A stretch of DNA of 42,738 nt from positions 1 to 42,738 of the forward strand of contig NZ_CANMZV010000030.1 of NCBI RefSeq assembly GCF_947502415.1. The letters are read 5' to 3'. A program made the translations under genes and the position numbers. The notes beneath the pieces are model-generated. The model made no database searches, had not been told where the DNA came from, and worked only from the letters and a program-made list of their open reading frames with translations. This stretch comes from an uncultured Photobacterium sp. Lineage in GTDB: Bacteria; Pseudomonadota; Gammaproteobacteria; Enterobacterales; Vibrionaceae. Below, one piece after another: positions 35,416-42,734 of the stretch (position 1 is the stretch's first letter; every line of letters starts with the position of its first letter).

Positions 35416-35796
35416 TTAATCAGCTAAGCGTTCAGCCAATACCTCCTTGACAACGAACATACCGTTTAATGCCACGGGAAAACCTGCATAAACTGACATC
35501 TGAAGAACCACCTCTTTTATTTCCTCTTCGGTACAGCCAACATTAAGAGCGGCGTGAAGATGAACTTTTAGCTGTGGCTGGCAATTTCCCAAAGCGGTTA
35601 ATGCGGCAACCGTTGCGATTTCTCTGGATTTCAAATCTAATCCATTTCGACTGTAGATATCACCAAATGGATATTCAATCGTGTATTTTGCCAGATCTGG
35701 GCAAACGTCTTTAAGACTATCAACTACCTTATGTCCAGCTTCCCCATCAATCTTACTCAGTTGCTCGAAACCAATTTCGTATCTTATATTGCTCAT
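35416..35796 (-). CDS. carboxymuconolactone decarboxylase (CMD)-family protein
   Basis: 126 residues. The CMD core is seen in LDLKSREIATVAALTALGNC (about 54-73) followed by LKVHLHAALNVGCTEEEIKEVVLQM. The family includes gamma-carboxymuconolactone decarboxylase and AhpD-like reductases. The CxxC of AhpD is absent, so a peroxidase-reductase role is unlikely. It is the second gene of an operon with the MerR regulator (58 bases apart), which probably controls it. Confidence 0.85.
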   Translation of the reverse strand: MSNIRYEIGFEQLSKIDGEAGHKVVDSLKDVCPDLAKYTIEYPFGDIYSRNGLDLKSREIATVAALTALGNCQPQLKVHLHAALNVGCTEEEIKEVVLQMSVYAGFPVALNGMFVVKEVLAERLAD

Positions 35797-35854
35797 TTCC
35801 TAGCCCTCTGTATGGTTTAATAGCAGCAGGCTACTAGTTAGAGCTAACTCTAAG

Positions 35855-36211
35855 TCAAGAAGAAATTTTTTCTTCGTAGAAAGCAATTTTGCCATCAAGA
35901 GCTTTAAGGTGCGCTAGTTGAAATTCGATGTCGGATTTCAATTTAGTACGGTGCTGCTCCAGAAGTTGTTTCCTTTGTTGCAAAGTACCATCACCTACCT
36001 CTCGTAAATCGGCATATTGCTTAATTCCCTCTAGCTCCATTCCTGTATCTTTTAGGCGAACAATAAACCTGACCCATTCAATATCACTCTGTGTATAGAA
36101 CCTATGACCACTGGCGTCACGTTTAATATTTCTGAGTAGCCCGACTTTTTCGTAATAGCGGAGTGTATACGCCGACACTCCGACTAATTCAGAAAACCTT
36201 TTTATATTCAT
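35855..36211 (-). CDS. MerR-family transcriptional regulator
   Basis: 118 residues. The winged helix-turn-helix is at 1-70: MNIKRFSELVGVSAYTLRYY then EKVGLLRNIKRDASGHRFYT and WVRFIVRLKDTGM, followed by the dimerisation helix (QRKQLLEQHRTKLKSDIEFQ). No cysteine pair for metal sensing is present, placing it among the stress/aldehyde-type MerR proteins. The downstream CMD-family gene is the likely target. An inverted repeat AGAGTTAGCTCT-like element lies near 35838-35850 between the two genes. Confidence 0.88.
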   Translation of the reverse strand: MNIKRFSELVGVSAYTLRYYEKVGLLRNIKRDASGHRFYTQSDIEWVRFIVRLKDTGMELEGIKQYADLREVGDGTLQQRKQLLEQHRTKLKSDIEFQLAHLKALDGKIAFYEEKISS

Positions 36212-36385
36212 TGTCTATAACCTAGCAAGACTTGACTCACTTTCATTCTACAGACAAAAGAATCCAGCGTTTATCTATTTTGAACTGATATGCACTTTAA
36301 GACCTAACGTGAAACGTTGCGTCATGAAAGGTTCTGGGACGAAATCATCAAGGGGCAAGCAAGCCCTTGAAGAAGTGGTATATCA

Positions 36386-36595
36386 TTATTGAAGCACTTT
36401 CTTGGTTATCGTCTGTGCCAGAGGTGAAATAAAGAAAGAGATTACTCCTGCTGCTGGCCACGCCAATAAAAAAGCATGCCCCCATAAATTTAAAAACTCT
36501 GATGTACTCCCTAAATTTATGTACGTAACCCATAAAGTCATTAGTGACGATAAAAAGAAAGACATGATTACGGTAAACAAAATACGATGTTTCAT
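36386..36595 (-). CDS. DUF2798 small membrane protein
   Basis: 69 residues with two membrane segments (about 5-26 and 41-60) and the DUF2798 pattern: FTVIMSFFLSSLMTLWVTYI, then FLLAWPAAGVISFFISPLAQ. AAGAGG lies about 9 bases before the ATG. It is divergent from the LysR gene (110 bases apart), the usual arrangement for a LysR target. Function of the family is unknown. Confidence 0.8.
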   Translation of the reverse strand: MKHRILFTVIMSFFLSSLMTLWVTYINLGSTSEFLNLWGHAFLLAWPAAGVISFFISPLAQTITKKVLQ

Positions 36596-36704
36596 ATGCT
36601 AGCCTCTTAAGTTGCTTGACTGTTTACAAAAAACTATAGTGATAAGCATAAATGATTTCTATGGTTCAAAATGAGCCTTTAAAACCCAAATATGGTTCTT
36701 TAGT

Positions 36705-37586
36705 ATGCATGACAATATCTCACTGTTTGTCGCGGTTATAGAAGCGGGAAGTTTCAAATCAGCAAGTAAACAACTTAATATCCCATCATCTACAATAGGC
36801 AGACGAATCAGAAACCTAGAAGATGAATTTAGTTGTAAGCTATTGAGCAGAAATAGCCACACTTTTGAAATGACCAGAGAAGGCAGAAAGCTATACGAGA
36901 ACGCCCGTTTTCATGTTAACTCTCTCGACTCCATAGCAAATGAGCTGAGAGACGATGTTTCTGGTGATAAAGGTCATATCAAACTGTTAGCACCCACCAA
37001 TTTGGTTGCAAGCTGTATACATGAACCCCTATCTAACTATCTGAAAGAAAATCCTAAAATTGAATTAGAGCTGGAATTAAGTAATGCGCTTACCAGTTTT
37101 TATTCGTCAAATGCTGATATGGCTATTCGTGTTGGAAAGCAGGAAGATTCCAATTTAACACAACTTAAAATTGGAACCATCAAAACGGTACTTGTGGCAA
37201 GTCCTGTCTATCTACAATCTGTAGATAAACTTGAAGAGCCAAAAGATCTTGAAAAGGTGAAAGTTATTGTTGTTGAACCTTTAACTACATGGGAGCTTTA
37301 TCACAACTCCCACCTATCAGAGAATATCTGTTACAAACCTGTTTCTCGTCGTGTGTTGATCAATGATCTTAATGTTGCTAAGCAGTTTGCTGTTAATGGC
37401 CTCGGCATAACATTAATTCCTCTAACAGAAGTAAAAGATGAGCTTGAATCAGGCAAATTGATCAGAGTTCTACCTAATTGGCATGGCAAAAATCGTGATG
37501 TTTATGCCATCTGGTACAGGCGCCAACTTCTTAGTACAAGGGCTTCAAGACTCATAGATTACTTGAAGAACAATACCATCTTTTAA
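36705..37586 (+). CDS. LysR-family transcriptional regulator
   Basis: 293 residues. The N-terminal helix-turn-helix is clear: FVAVIEAGSFKSASKQLNIP (about 8-27), then STIGRRIRNLEDEF and LLSRNSHTFEMTREG. The C-terminal substrate-binding domain follows, with ADMAIRVGKQ and VNGLGITLIPLTEV typical of the CrgA/DsdC-like group. It probably regulates the divergent DUF2798 gene and itself. The effector is unknown. Confidence 0.9.
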   Translation: MHDNISLFVAVIEAGSFKSASKQLNIPSSTIGRRIRNLEDEFSCKLLSRNSHTFEMTREGRKLYENARFHVNSLDSIANELRDDVSGDKGHIKLLAPTNLVASCIHEPLSNYLKENPKIELELELSNALTSFYSSNADMAIRVGKQEDSNLTQLKIGTIKTVLVASPVYLQSVDKLEEPKDLEKVKVIVVEPLTTWELYHNSHLSENICYKPVSRRVLINDLNVAKQFAVNGLGITLIPLTEVKDELESGKLIRVLPNWHGKNRDVYAIWYRRQLLSTRASRLIDYLKNNTIF

Positions 37587-37807
37587 AGCATATCAAACTT
37601 AGCAAATATTCATCGATAAACAATATGTCATATCGTCCAAGTTAGTAAGGAATAAATTTGCAAATTTGAACTTCACGTAGCCCAAAATGAAAGGAATTGG
37701 GAGAAATCAAGCATATGTAATATCTCAAAATTCCTGACACTTACCTTGAATTAACGACAGCACGCTGACACAATGTAAGCCTGTTGTCATTATTGATGAT
37801 GTACGTT

Positions 37808-38428
37808 ATGAAAGATGTTGTTTACTTAGCTATATATGATGGTATCTCTGACTGGGAGTATGGGTATGTTTTAGCTCATATAAACTCACCAGAATTTCAA
37901 ATAACCCCTGAGAGATTTGAGGTAAAGACTGTAGGCCGAACCAAGGAATCAATCAAAACGAAAGGCGGATTAACCGTAATACCAGATTTGACACTTCAGG
38001 AACTGAGCACCTCTGAAGGTAAAATGCTTATTCTTTGTGGCTCAGATAATGCTGCGACAGGAGGTATCGATGATTTTGTAGAAGCTGCTAAGTGCTTTAT
38101 TGATAATCGTATCTGCGTAGCTGCTATATGCGGTGCTACCGCTGCACTGGCTCGGAGAGGTCTCCTTGATAAGGTGCTGCATACGAGTAACGCGAAAGAG
38201 TTTCTGAAAATGACGGGGTATGTAGGAAGCCAGAACTATGTTCAAAAGCCAGTTGTTTCGACAGACTATCTCATTACAGCAAGTGGTATTGAACCTATTG
38301 CTTTTGCAGCAGAAATATTTAAGAAGCTAGAGATCTATTCTAAAGATACGCTAAATTCTTGGGTAAAATTGTTTGAGCAGCGGGATATAACTGGATTTTA
38401 CGATCTAATGGAGAAAGCCTCCAAATGA
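37808..38428 (+). CDS. DJ-1/PfpI-family protein (class I glutamine-amidotransferase-like)
   Basis: 206 residues from ATG 37808; ATG 37799 and 37796 are in frame and none has a strong ribosome-binding site. The N-terminus VVYLAIYDGISDWEYGY starts the flavodoxin-like fold and VAAICGATAALARRGLLD contains the nucleophile-elbow Cys (about residue 107). Family members are glyoxalases, chaperones or proteases, and the exact activity is unclear. It overlaps the MarR gene by 4 bases (ATGA). Confidence 0.85.
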   Translation: MKDVVYLAIYDGISDWEYGYVLAHINSPEFQITPERFEVKTVGRTKESIKTKGGLTVIPDLTLQELSTSEGKMLILCGSDNAATGGIDDFVEAAKCFIDNRICVAAICGATAALARRGLLDKVLHTSNAKEFLKMTGYVGSQNYVQKPVVSTDYLITASGIEPIAFAAEIFKKLEIYSKDTLNSWVKLFEQRDITGFYDLMEKASK

Positions 38429-38859
38429 GTGACCCAAAGCAAGATCTTAGTACCTTAGCGCTGACGGTTTTTTCTTTAAATGGTCAGTTTTTGTCAATAG
38501 CCGAGAATATTGCTTCTCAGGCCGGTCTCACCGCAACTCGCTGGCAAGTGTTGGGCGCTCTTGTGAATAACCCTCTCACACAAGCTGAAGTCGCACGTCA
38601 AATGGGGATCACACGTCAAAGTGTTCAGAGAACCAGCAAACAGCTTATCGAAGAAGGTATGTTAGAAACATTAGCAAACCCATCTCATCAAAAGGCTATG
38701 CTACTTCGGCTAACACCTAAAGGTCATAATGCTCTGTCAAAAATCAGACCATTTCATACAGCATATGCGGAGCAACTAATTGATACGGTTGGGAAAGAAA
38801 AAGTAGCTGAAATGGTCAAAGCCATAACTGAACTATCAACCGCAATGAAAAGCCTTTAA
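38425..38859 (+). CDS. MarR-family transcriptional regulator
   Basis: 144 residues. The winged helix-turn-helix is at about 28-95: LTATRWQVLGALVNNPLTQA, EVARQMGITRQSVQRTSKQL, and the wing (LANPSHQKAMLLRLTPKGH). Terminal helices for dimerisation flank it. It is translationally coupled to the DJ-1-like gene, so the operon probably responds to a small aromatic or oxidative signal and is self-regulated, as is usual for this family. Confidence 0.88.
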   Translation: MSDPKQDLSTLALTVFSLNGQFLSIAENIASQAGLTATRWQVLGALVNNPLTQAEVARQMGITRQSVQRTSKQLIEEGMLETLANPSHQKAMLLRLTPKGHNALSKIRPFHTAYAEQLIDTVGKEKVAEMVKAITELSTAMKSL

Positions 38860-39087
38860 TCGGTATGAGCTATAGTCAACGGTCGGCTCAAGAATAACTA
38901 TGCAATAGTTAGGCTGGCGAGTTTTGTTGCGCATCGCTCATTATTGGGAGTTTTCAATCACCGATACTGAGCCGCCAATCATGAGAAAATGTACTGTGAT
39001 TTCAGTGGCACGATTTGCCACTGAGTAATCACACTAATGCGGAATGGGGCAAAATCGTGCCAAGAAGCACGGCCGACCACACTCCCA
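38860..39087. other. intergenic region with a long hairpin
   Basis: Bases 38995-39033 form an imperfect stem: TGTGATTTCAGTGGCA pairs with TGCCACTGAGTAATCACA around CGATT. It lies 135 bases after the MarR stop and could end transcription from both sides, protecting the transposon end. No T run is present. Confidence 0.45.
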
Positions 39088-39222
39088 CTAGATATAGTTG
39101 TTGTCCAATCGGTATCCGACATCCTCTACATACCTGGCCAATGTAGCCACATTAAGACCATACAAACAAAGCCTGCCTCTCAGCCTTGTCGCGTGAAGTA
39201 GTTCAAACTTCAAGGCTCTCAT
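39088..39222 (-). CDS. possible 44-residue protein next to the right transposon end
   Basis: A short minus-strand frame begins MRALKFELLHATRLRGRLCL and ends DVGYRLDNNYI. The composition (basic helices, LNVATLARYVEDVG) loosely resembles a helix-turn-helix fragment. The ribosome-binding site is weak and length gives little statistical support. It lies 147 bases inside the right end. Confidence 0.3.
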   Translation of the reverse strand: MRALKFELLHATRLRGRLCLYGLNVATLARYVEDVGYRLDNNYI

Positions 39223-39229
39223 TTTCTGG

Positions 39230-39369
39230 TTGTTTGAAGCGGAAAATTGGACAACTCATTTCACCCCAAGTCTCCATTACTCAAAAAATCACTTTATAAA
39301 CAACCAGATAAACCAAAAACCAGAATCCCATTTAGCCGGACAAAATCCCAAATGAGACTGGAACTGACA
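39230..39369 (-). repeat. right transposon end with putative TnsB-binding repeats
   Basis: Read inward on the minus strand from 39369: TGTCAGTTCCAGTC, then TTTGGGATTTTGTCCG (R1) directly followed by CTAAATGGGATTCTGG (R2), and further in GAAATGAGTTGTCCAATT (R3) near 39255-39275. R1 and R2 are adjacent, the crowded layout typical of one Tn7 end, while the left end has spaced copies. TTGTCCAATT occurs in both ends. Confidence 0.65.
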
Positions 39370-39387
39370 TACTAATGCTGATTTCAT
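39370..39387 (-). pseudogene. first six codons of the interrupted isochorismatase-type gene
   Basis: The minus strand reads ATG AAA TCA GCA TTA GTA up to the transposon end. GGAG lies about 9 bases upstream, a good ribosome-binding site. Joined to positions 75-1 it gives MKSALVVIDVQRVLFEGD, the normal start of an isochorismatase-family protein. The start lies 22 bases from attC D, as expected for the first gene after an attC in a leftward array. Confidence 0.82.
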
Positions 39388-39408
39388 TCTTTGAACTCCA
39401 TTTTATAG

Positions 39409-39513
39409 GGCTAACGCCGAGCATAAGGTGCGCTACGATAAACCTACCAAGCGCACCAAACTCCATACCAAAACCGCCGAGTGTAAAGCGTCACCTTGAT
39501 GCCTTTGTTATGT
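39409..39513 (-). repeat. integron attC site D
   Basis: 105 bases. The arms AGCATAAGGTGCGCT and AGCGTCACCTTGATGCC pair imperfectly, and the cores are GGCTAAC (39409-39415) and GTTATGT (39507-39513), each one base off consensus. It matches attC E over most of its length, including CTCCATACCAAAAC and GCCGAGT. Orientation follows the leftward array. Confidence 0.88.
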
Positions 39514-39568
39514 GCGTGTTATAAGCCACTGTTTACAATCTAAAACCTACATTTTCACTATTCCTTTG

Positions 39569-39609
39569 GTGAGATTGCAAGTGTAGTCACATGATAGACT
39601 AAATCTCAC
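39569..39609 (+). promoter_or_regulatory. inverted repeat upstream of the lysozyme-like gene
   Basis: GTGAGATT (39569-39576) and AATCTCAC (39602-39609) are perfect 8-base arms 25 bases apart, ending 30 bases before the start codon. It may be an operator or the promoter-proximal hairpin of a gene that must carry its own promoter because it faces against the array. Confidence 0.4.
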
Positions 39610-39639
39610 TAGTATCAGACACCGAATTAACCAAAAATT

Positions 39640-40791
39640 ATGGCAACAAAAGAAAGCATATTCCCTGTGGGTTCGATGGCTTATGAAGCTGATATGAAAG
39701 CAAGAGCTAACCCAAGGTCACAATCAAATGAACAGTCCTACCCCTTTCCACCCAGAACATCCGCATATTGGGCCGCTCCAACTCCAGGTGGCTTCGGCAA
39801 CTCATATGATGAAGCCTTAGCAAACTACAATAAACAACAAGCAGCATTAACAAATAATGCACCAAAAACGGAAACCTCCCAACCGCCTATGTCACACACT
39901 GTTGTTGCAGGGGATTCCCTATCACAAATAGCAAAGACTCATGGATTAACTTTTTCTGAAATAGTTCAGTTAAACCCAAAGTATGAAAGCCGCGAGCACC
40001 TAATCAATGTTGGTGATGTCATTGTTGTCGCACCTGAGCAAACTTCAGTGCAAAAACAAGTTGAAAACACTAGTGACGATGAAATGGATAAAAAATGGTT
40101 AAACGTACCAAAGGGACAATTAACCTTTAGCTCAGAAGGTAATGATATTGATACGAGTCCATACTTTACACGCATTCCGCATATTCCACACAATAATGGC
40201 GTTGTCATTGGTGAGTCTGGTATCACGTTTGGGCGTGGCTTAGACATTGGAAAGCGGACATCTAGCGACATAACACAATTGTTTGCAAATGTTGCGAAGC
40301 ACTGCAACCCAATTTCTGACAACTTACTCAAATGGCTTCAGGATGGTGCAGGAAAAACCAAACATACAGCTTACGAACATTACAAGCAATTAAACACTAT
40401 GGTTGCTAATGATGAGCTAGTACTTACACGCAAACAGCAACATTTTTTATTTTTGGAAATTTACCCTTGGTACGAACAAGAAACTGAAAGACTTGTTACT
40501 AAAGCAGATGTCCGCGCTGCTTACGACAAGGAACATGTCATAATATGGGAAAAACTCCCTGTAAATATTAAGGATGTGTTGGTTGACTTAACTTACCGAG
40601 GAGACAACACTGGCAGCGACGATCCTAAAGGCAGTACCCGCGCTTGGTTCATACCTGCCTTAGTTTACGATATTAAAAATGGTTTAATCGGCACAAGCTC
40701 ATCTTTTTATAACGTCATGATCAACGATCATTGGCGAGAAAGGGGTGTTGATTCAAACAGGTTCAAAAAACGTTGGGAATATTTACTATGA
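39640..40791 (+). CDS. LysM plus pesticin/T4-lysozyme-like peptidoglycan hydrolase, likely antibacterial effector
   Basis: 383 residues without signal peptide. A Pro/Ser/Asn-rich N-terminus (1-80) is followed by a LysM domain (about 85-131, SHTVVAGDSLSQIAKTHGLT ... INVGDVIVV). The C-terminal domain has E166 in TFSSEGND and the block SGITFGRGLDIGKRT (193-207), placing T196 and D202 six apart, as T201 and D207 are in pesticin. These match the Glu-Thr-Asp active site of pesticin and T4 lysozyme, which cut the glycan chains of the cell wall. Lack of a secretion signal plus an adjacent secreted small protein suggests delivery by a type VI system. It faces against the cassette array. Confidence 0.78.
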   Translation: MATKESIFPVGSMAYEADMKARANPRSQSNEQSYPFPPRTSAYWAAPTPGGFGNSYDEALANYNKQQAALTNNAPKTETSQPPMSHTVVAGDSLSQIAKTHGLTFSEIVQLNPKYESREHLINVGDVIVVAPEQTSVQKQVENTSDDEMDKKWLNVPKGQLTFSSEGNDIDTSPYFTRIPHIPHNNGVVIGESGITFGRGLDIGKRTSSDITQLFANVAKHCNPISDNLLKWLQDGAGKTKHTAYEHYKQLNTMVANDELVLTRKQQHFLFLEIYPWYEQETERLVTKADVRAAYDKEHVIIWEKLPVNIKDVLVDLTYRGDNTGSDDPKGSTRAWFIPALVYDIKNGLIGTSSSFYNVMINDHWRERGVDSNRFKKRWEYLL

Positions 40792-41156
40792 AGCGACTCA
40801 TTTGTGCAATAGCACTAATCTCATCATCAGCAATGGCAAATGTAAACACGGATTATCGCTTTTATGCAACTGACTATTCTCTTGATACTCAAAAGGAGAG
40901 ATTTGCAGCATACATGATAAAAAGCGATCCATGTATTACTGTTAAAATGTTCAAATCAAACGAAACAATGAGATATTGCAAACTAGGTGACTCAGGTCTC
41001 GATCTAGAAAGGGATACACCAACCGTATATGCAGGATGGGTAAATGTGGACAGCAGTGGTGTTAGATTTATCGCAGCAGCACCATGGAATGAACAAAAGT
41101 GTCATATTAACGTCCATAACAAAACCATTAATTGCTCTCCAACTGGTCACAATTAA
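40788..41156 (+). CDS. secreted small protein, likely immunity to the lysozyme-like effector
   Basis: 122 residues from ATG 40788, overlapping the effector stop by 4 bases (ATGA). A signal peptide covers about 1-17 (MKRLICAIALISSSAMA, then NVNTD). The mature protein is about 105 residues with four cysteines, suited to periplasmic disulphides. No family is recognised, but periplasmic lysozyme inhibitors and T6SS immunity proteins share this size and location, and the peptidoglycan target lies in the periplasm. A terminator follows at 41167. The immunity role is inferred from context. Confidence 0.72.
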   Translation: MKRLICAIALISSSAMANVNTDYRFYATDYSLDTQKERFAAYMIKSDPCITVKMFKSNETMRYCKLGDSGLDLERDTPTVYAGWVNVDSSGVRFIAAAPWNEQKCHINVHNKTINCSPTGHN

Positions 41157-41166
41157 TCTTAAACAC

Positions 41167-41187
41167 AGCCTCCATTGTTTGGAGGCT
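41167..41187 (+). terminator. hairpin terminator of the effector-immunity operon
   Basis: AGCCTCC/GGAGGCT forms a perfect 7-bp stem with a 7-base loop, 10 bases after the stop, followed by a short T-containing stretch. Confidence 0.7.
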
Positions 41188-41199
41188 ATTTGCCTGAGC

Positions 41200-41304
41200 A
41201 CATAACGCCTGCAATAAGGTGTGCCCCACCGAACCAGCAAAGCACACTGAACTCCATACCAAAACTGCCGAGTAAAAAGCATCACCTTGATTGCCTTGTT
41301 AGGC
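41200..41304 (-). repeat. integron attC site E
   Basis: 105 bases, cores ACATAAC (41200-41206) and GTTAGGC (41298-41304, perfect). The arms GCAATAAGGTGTGCC and GCATCACCTTGATTGCC pair imperfectly. It is very similar to attC D. The minus-strand gene at 41307 ends just outside the intact core, as expected if this attC belongs to that cassette. Confidence 0.9.
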
Positions 41305-41306
41305 AA

Positions 41307-42258
41307 TTACGTCCAGTGTTGTAAGCCTAAAGATATTGGCTTTGCAAATTCAAACGATTTTGTTACACCATCTCCAACAAAGCCAAGTCGGTCACGGAAA
41401 AACTGCATATCATTAGAATTTGACCATTTGTAACTAATAGAACCATATAGACTAGAGTTCAGGAGGGTAACATCTGACGTATTAATTACTAAACGGGTCT
41501 TAGAAAATGGATGAGAATCATCAAAACTATATAATGGAAGTCTTGCTGCTGCTATTATTGCTTTATTTAATGACTCACAACCTACTTGTTTGTGCTCTTT
41601 TAGTTCAATGTTACATACGGTTGATAAGAACACGCTTAAACTTCTTGATGTATTAAGAATAAAGCAAATAATTTCCCAAACTAAAGAGGTTATCGAAAAT
41701 ATCTTATTATCTTTCCCATGGAATATTTTATTTGGTCCAACAGTTCCATTGTGAACACCTTCAATAAAATATCCATGCAGACACAGTAACTTACGATTAT
41801 GACTGATATCCACTGAATACATTCTAATTCTTGATTGCTGATGCTTAATCGAATTAATACTAGCTGAAATAAAAGACTTTAATTCTTTAACTTCTTCATT
41901 CAATTTTTTGGCCGGTTTTGACTTTTTGTATTTTTTAGTATCTTCGAAGAAGCCGCTTGCTATTAGCCCAATATCATCAACATGCTCAGCAGCAGAATAT
42001 AACGCTAGTTCTATATAATCGAGCACCTCATCTTTAAGATCATCACCTACACTTAACCCATCAATATTGTTTGATAGTTTGAAGTATTCCTCAAGTTTTG
42101 TACAACATTTTACAAGTTTATTTAGCACTCTAGATAAGGACGTATTATAGATCCCTAAAGGTGGGCGAACATCTCTATTTATATGATATCCGACATCTGC
42201 ATCTAGCGAGGTTAATACAACAAGCGCGTCTAAAGGTGTTACCGAATTATCTGAGATA
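41307..42258 (-). pseudogene. unknown cassette gene, 5' end cut by an ISAs1-family insertion
   Basis: The open frame runs from the insertion-sequence edge at 42259 to the stop at 41307, about 315 codons. The only early start codon (TTG 42266) lies inside the IS end, so the natural start was probably lost. Not recognised. It is soluble and helical, with a lysine-rich stretch (TKKYKKSKPAKKLNEEVKEL) and, near the middle, NGTVGPNKIFHGKDNKIFSI. The stop sits 2 bases from attC E, the normal cassette layout. Confidence 0.6.
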
Positions 42259-42688
42259 CAGGGCAAGATTACGAAGCCCCTTGCCCCGTAAGGACTTGTG
42301 ACAGGTAAACATTATTTCTACCTGCTCGTTTTTGTTTACGTTTTATACCCGCTTTAAATGTCTTATCTGCATTCAGCAAATTTAACGCTATATGACGGAT
42401 AGCAGCAAAGTTCTCACCCGCTTCATCACGACGTATACGACACTCATCCTCACTCATTCCAACATCGAGTTTCCAGTGAAGCTGCACCTCAATTGACCAA
42501 TGCGCTCGTGTCGACTCTAGCAACTCTTTCGCCGTTAACTTTGCGGAGCTAATGTAGTAGCGAATCGACATTGATTCAGCAGCTTCATCGCCTTCTTGAC
42601 GGATGGAAGCAACAATGCCCATTGTCGTTAGTTCAGACCAATCAAACTCGATATCACCAAGTTGCGTATTCCGGCCCATGCTGAACAC
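42259..42688 (-). mobile_element. ISAs1-family insertion sequence, 3' part only
   Basis: The outer end starts CAGGGCAAGATTACGA at 42259, followed by the inverted pair GGGCAAG...CTTGCCC. The encoded transposase tail (minus strand, stop at 42269) contains IRYYISS, STRAHWSIEVQLHWKLDVGM and ECRIRRDEAGENFAAIRHIA, the C-terminal signature of ISAs1 transposases. Only about 135 of some 370 residues remain, because the gene is cut at about 42666-42688 by other repeats. The element is inactive. Confidence 0.85.
42269..42688 (-). pseudogene. ISAs1-family transposase, C-terminal fragment
   Basis: 139 codons in the open frame, of which the first seven or so (MFSMGRN) come from the repeat array on the right. 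The rest is the C-terminal third of an ISAs1 transposase, including the WSIE region near the last catalytic residue and the final block (LNLLNADKTFKAGIKRKQK). The N-terminal two thirds are missing, so it cannot act. Confidence 0.85.
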
Positions 42689-42734
42689 TCATTCCGGTTC
42701 AATGTGAACACCTATTCTGGTTTAACGTGAACAC
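42666..42734 (-). repeat. three 23-bp tandem repeats, probable IS21-family end
   Basis: Three consecutive 23-base units, each containing ATTC-YGG and ending TGAACAC: 42666-42688, 42689-42711 and 42712-42734, with the next unit starting at the window edge. Multiple repeats carrying TGTTCA at the termini are characteristic of IS21-family elements. It interrupts the ISAs1 transposase, so it arrived later. Its transposase genes would lie outside the window. Confidence 0.65.

Larger units (their letters stand above)
78..39369. mobile_element. Tn7-like transposon, about 39.3 kb, complete with both ends
   Basis: The left end starts TGTCATGTCCAG at 78 and the right end, read inward on the minus strand from 39369, starts TGTCAGTTCCAG. 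The outer 27 bases match at 20 positions without gaps. Both ends carry further spaced motif copies, as expected for TnsB-bound ends. The flanks rebuild one interrupted gene (39387-39370 plus 75-1), which fixes the boundaries independently. A direct repeat TACT flanks the element (74-77 and 39370-39373). The family norm is 5 bp, so one base may have been lost or changed. The transposition genes lie at 431-5642 and everything from 6131 to 39222 is cargo. Confidence 0.88.

Noticed and set aside
39542..39639. Promoter TTGCAA...TAGACT for the lysozyme-like gene
   Set aside because: The spacing between the boxes is only about 14 bases, too short for a sigma-70 promoter.
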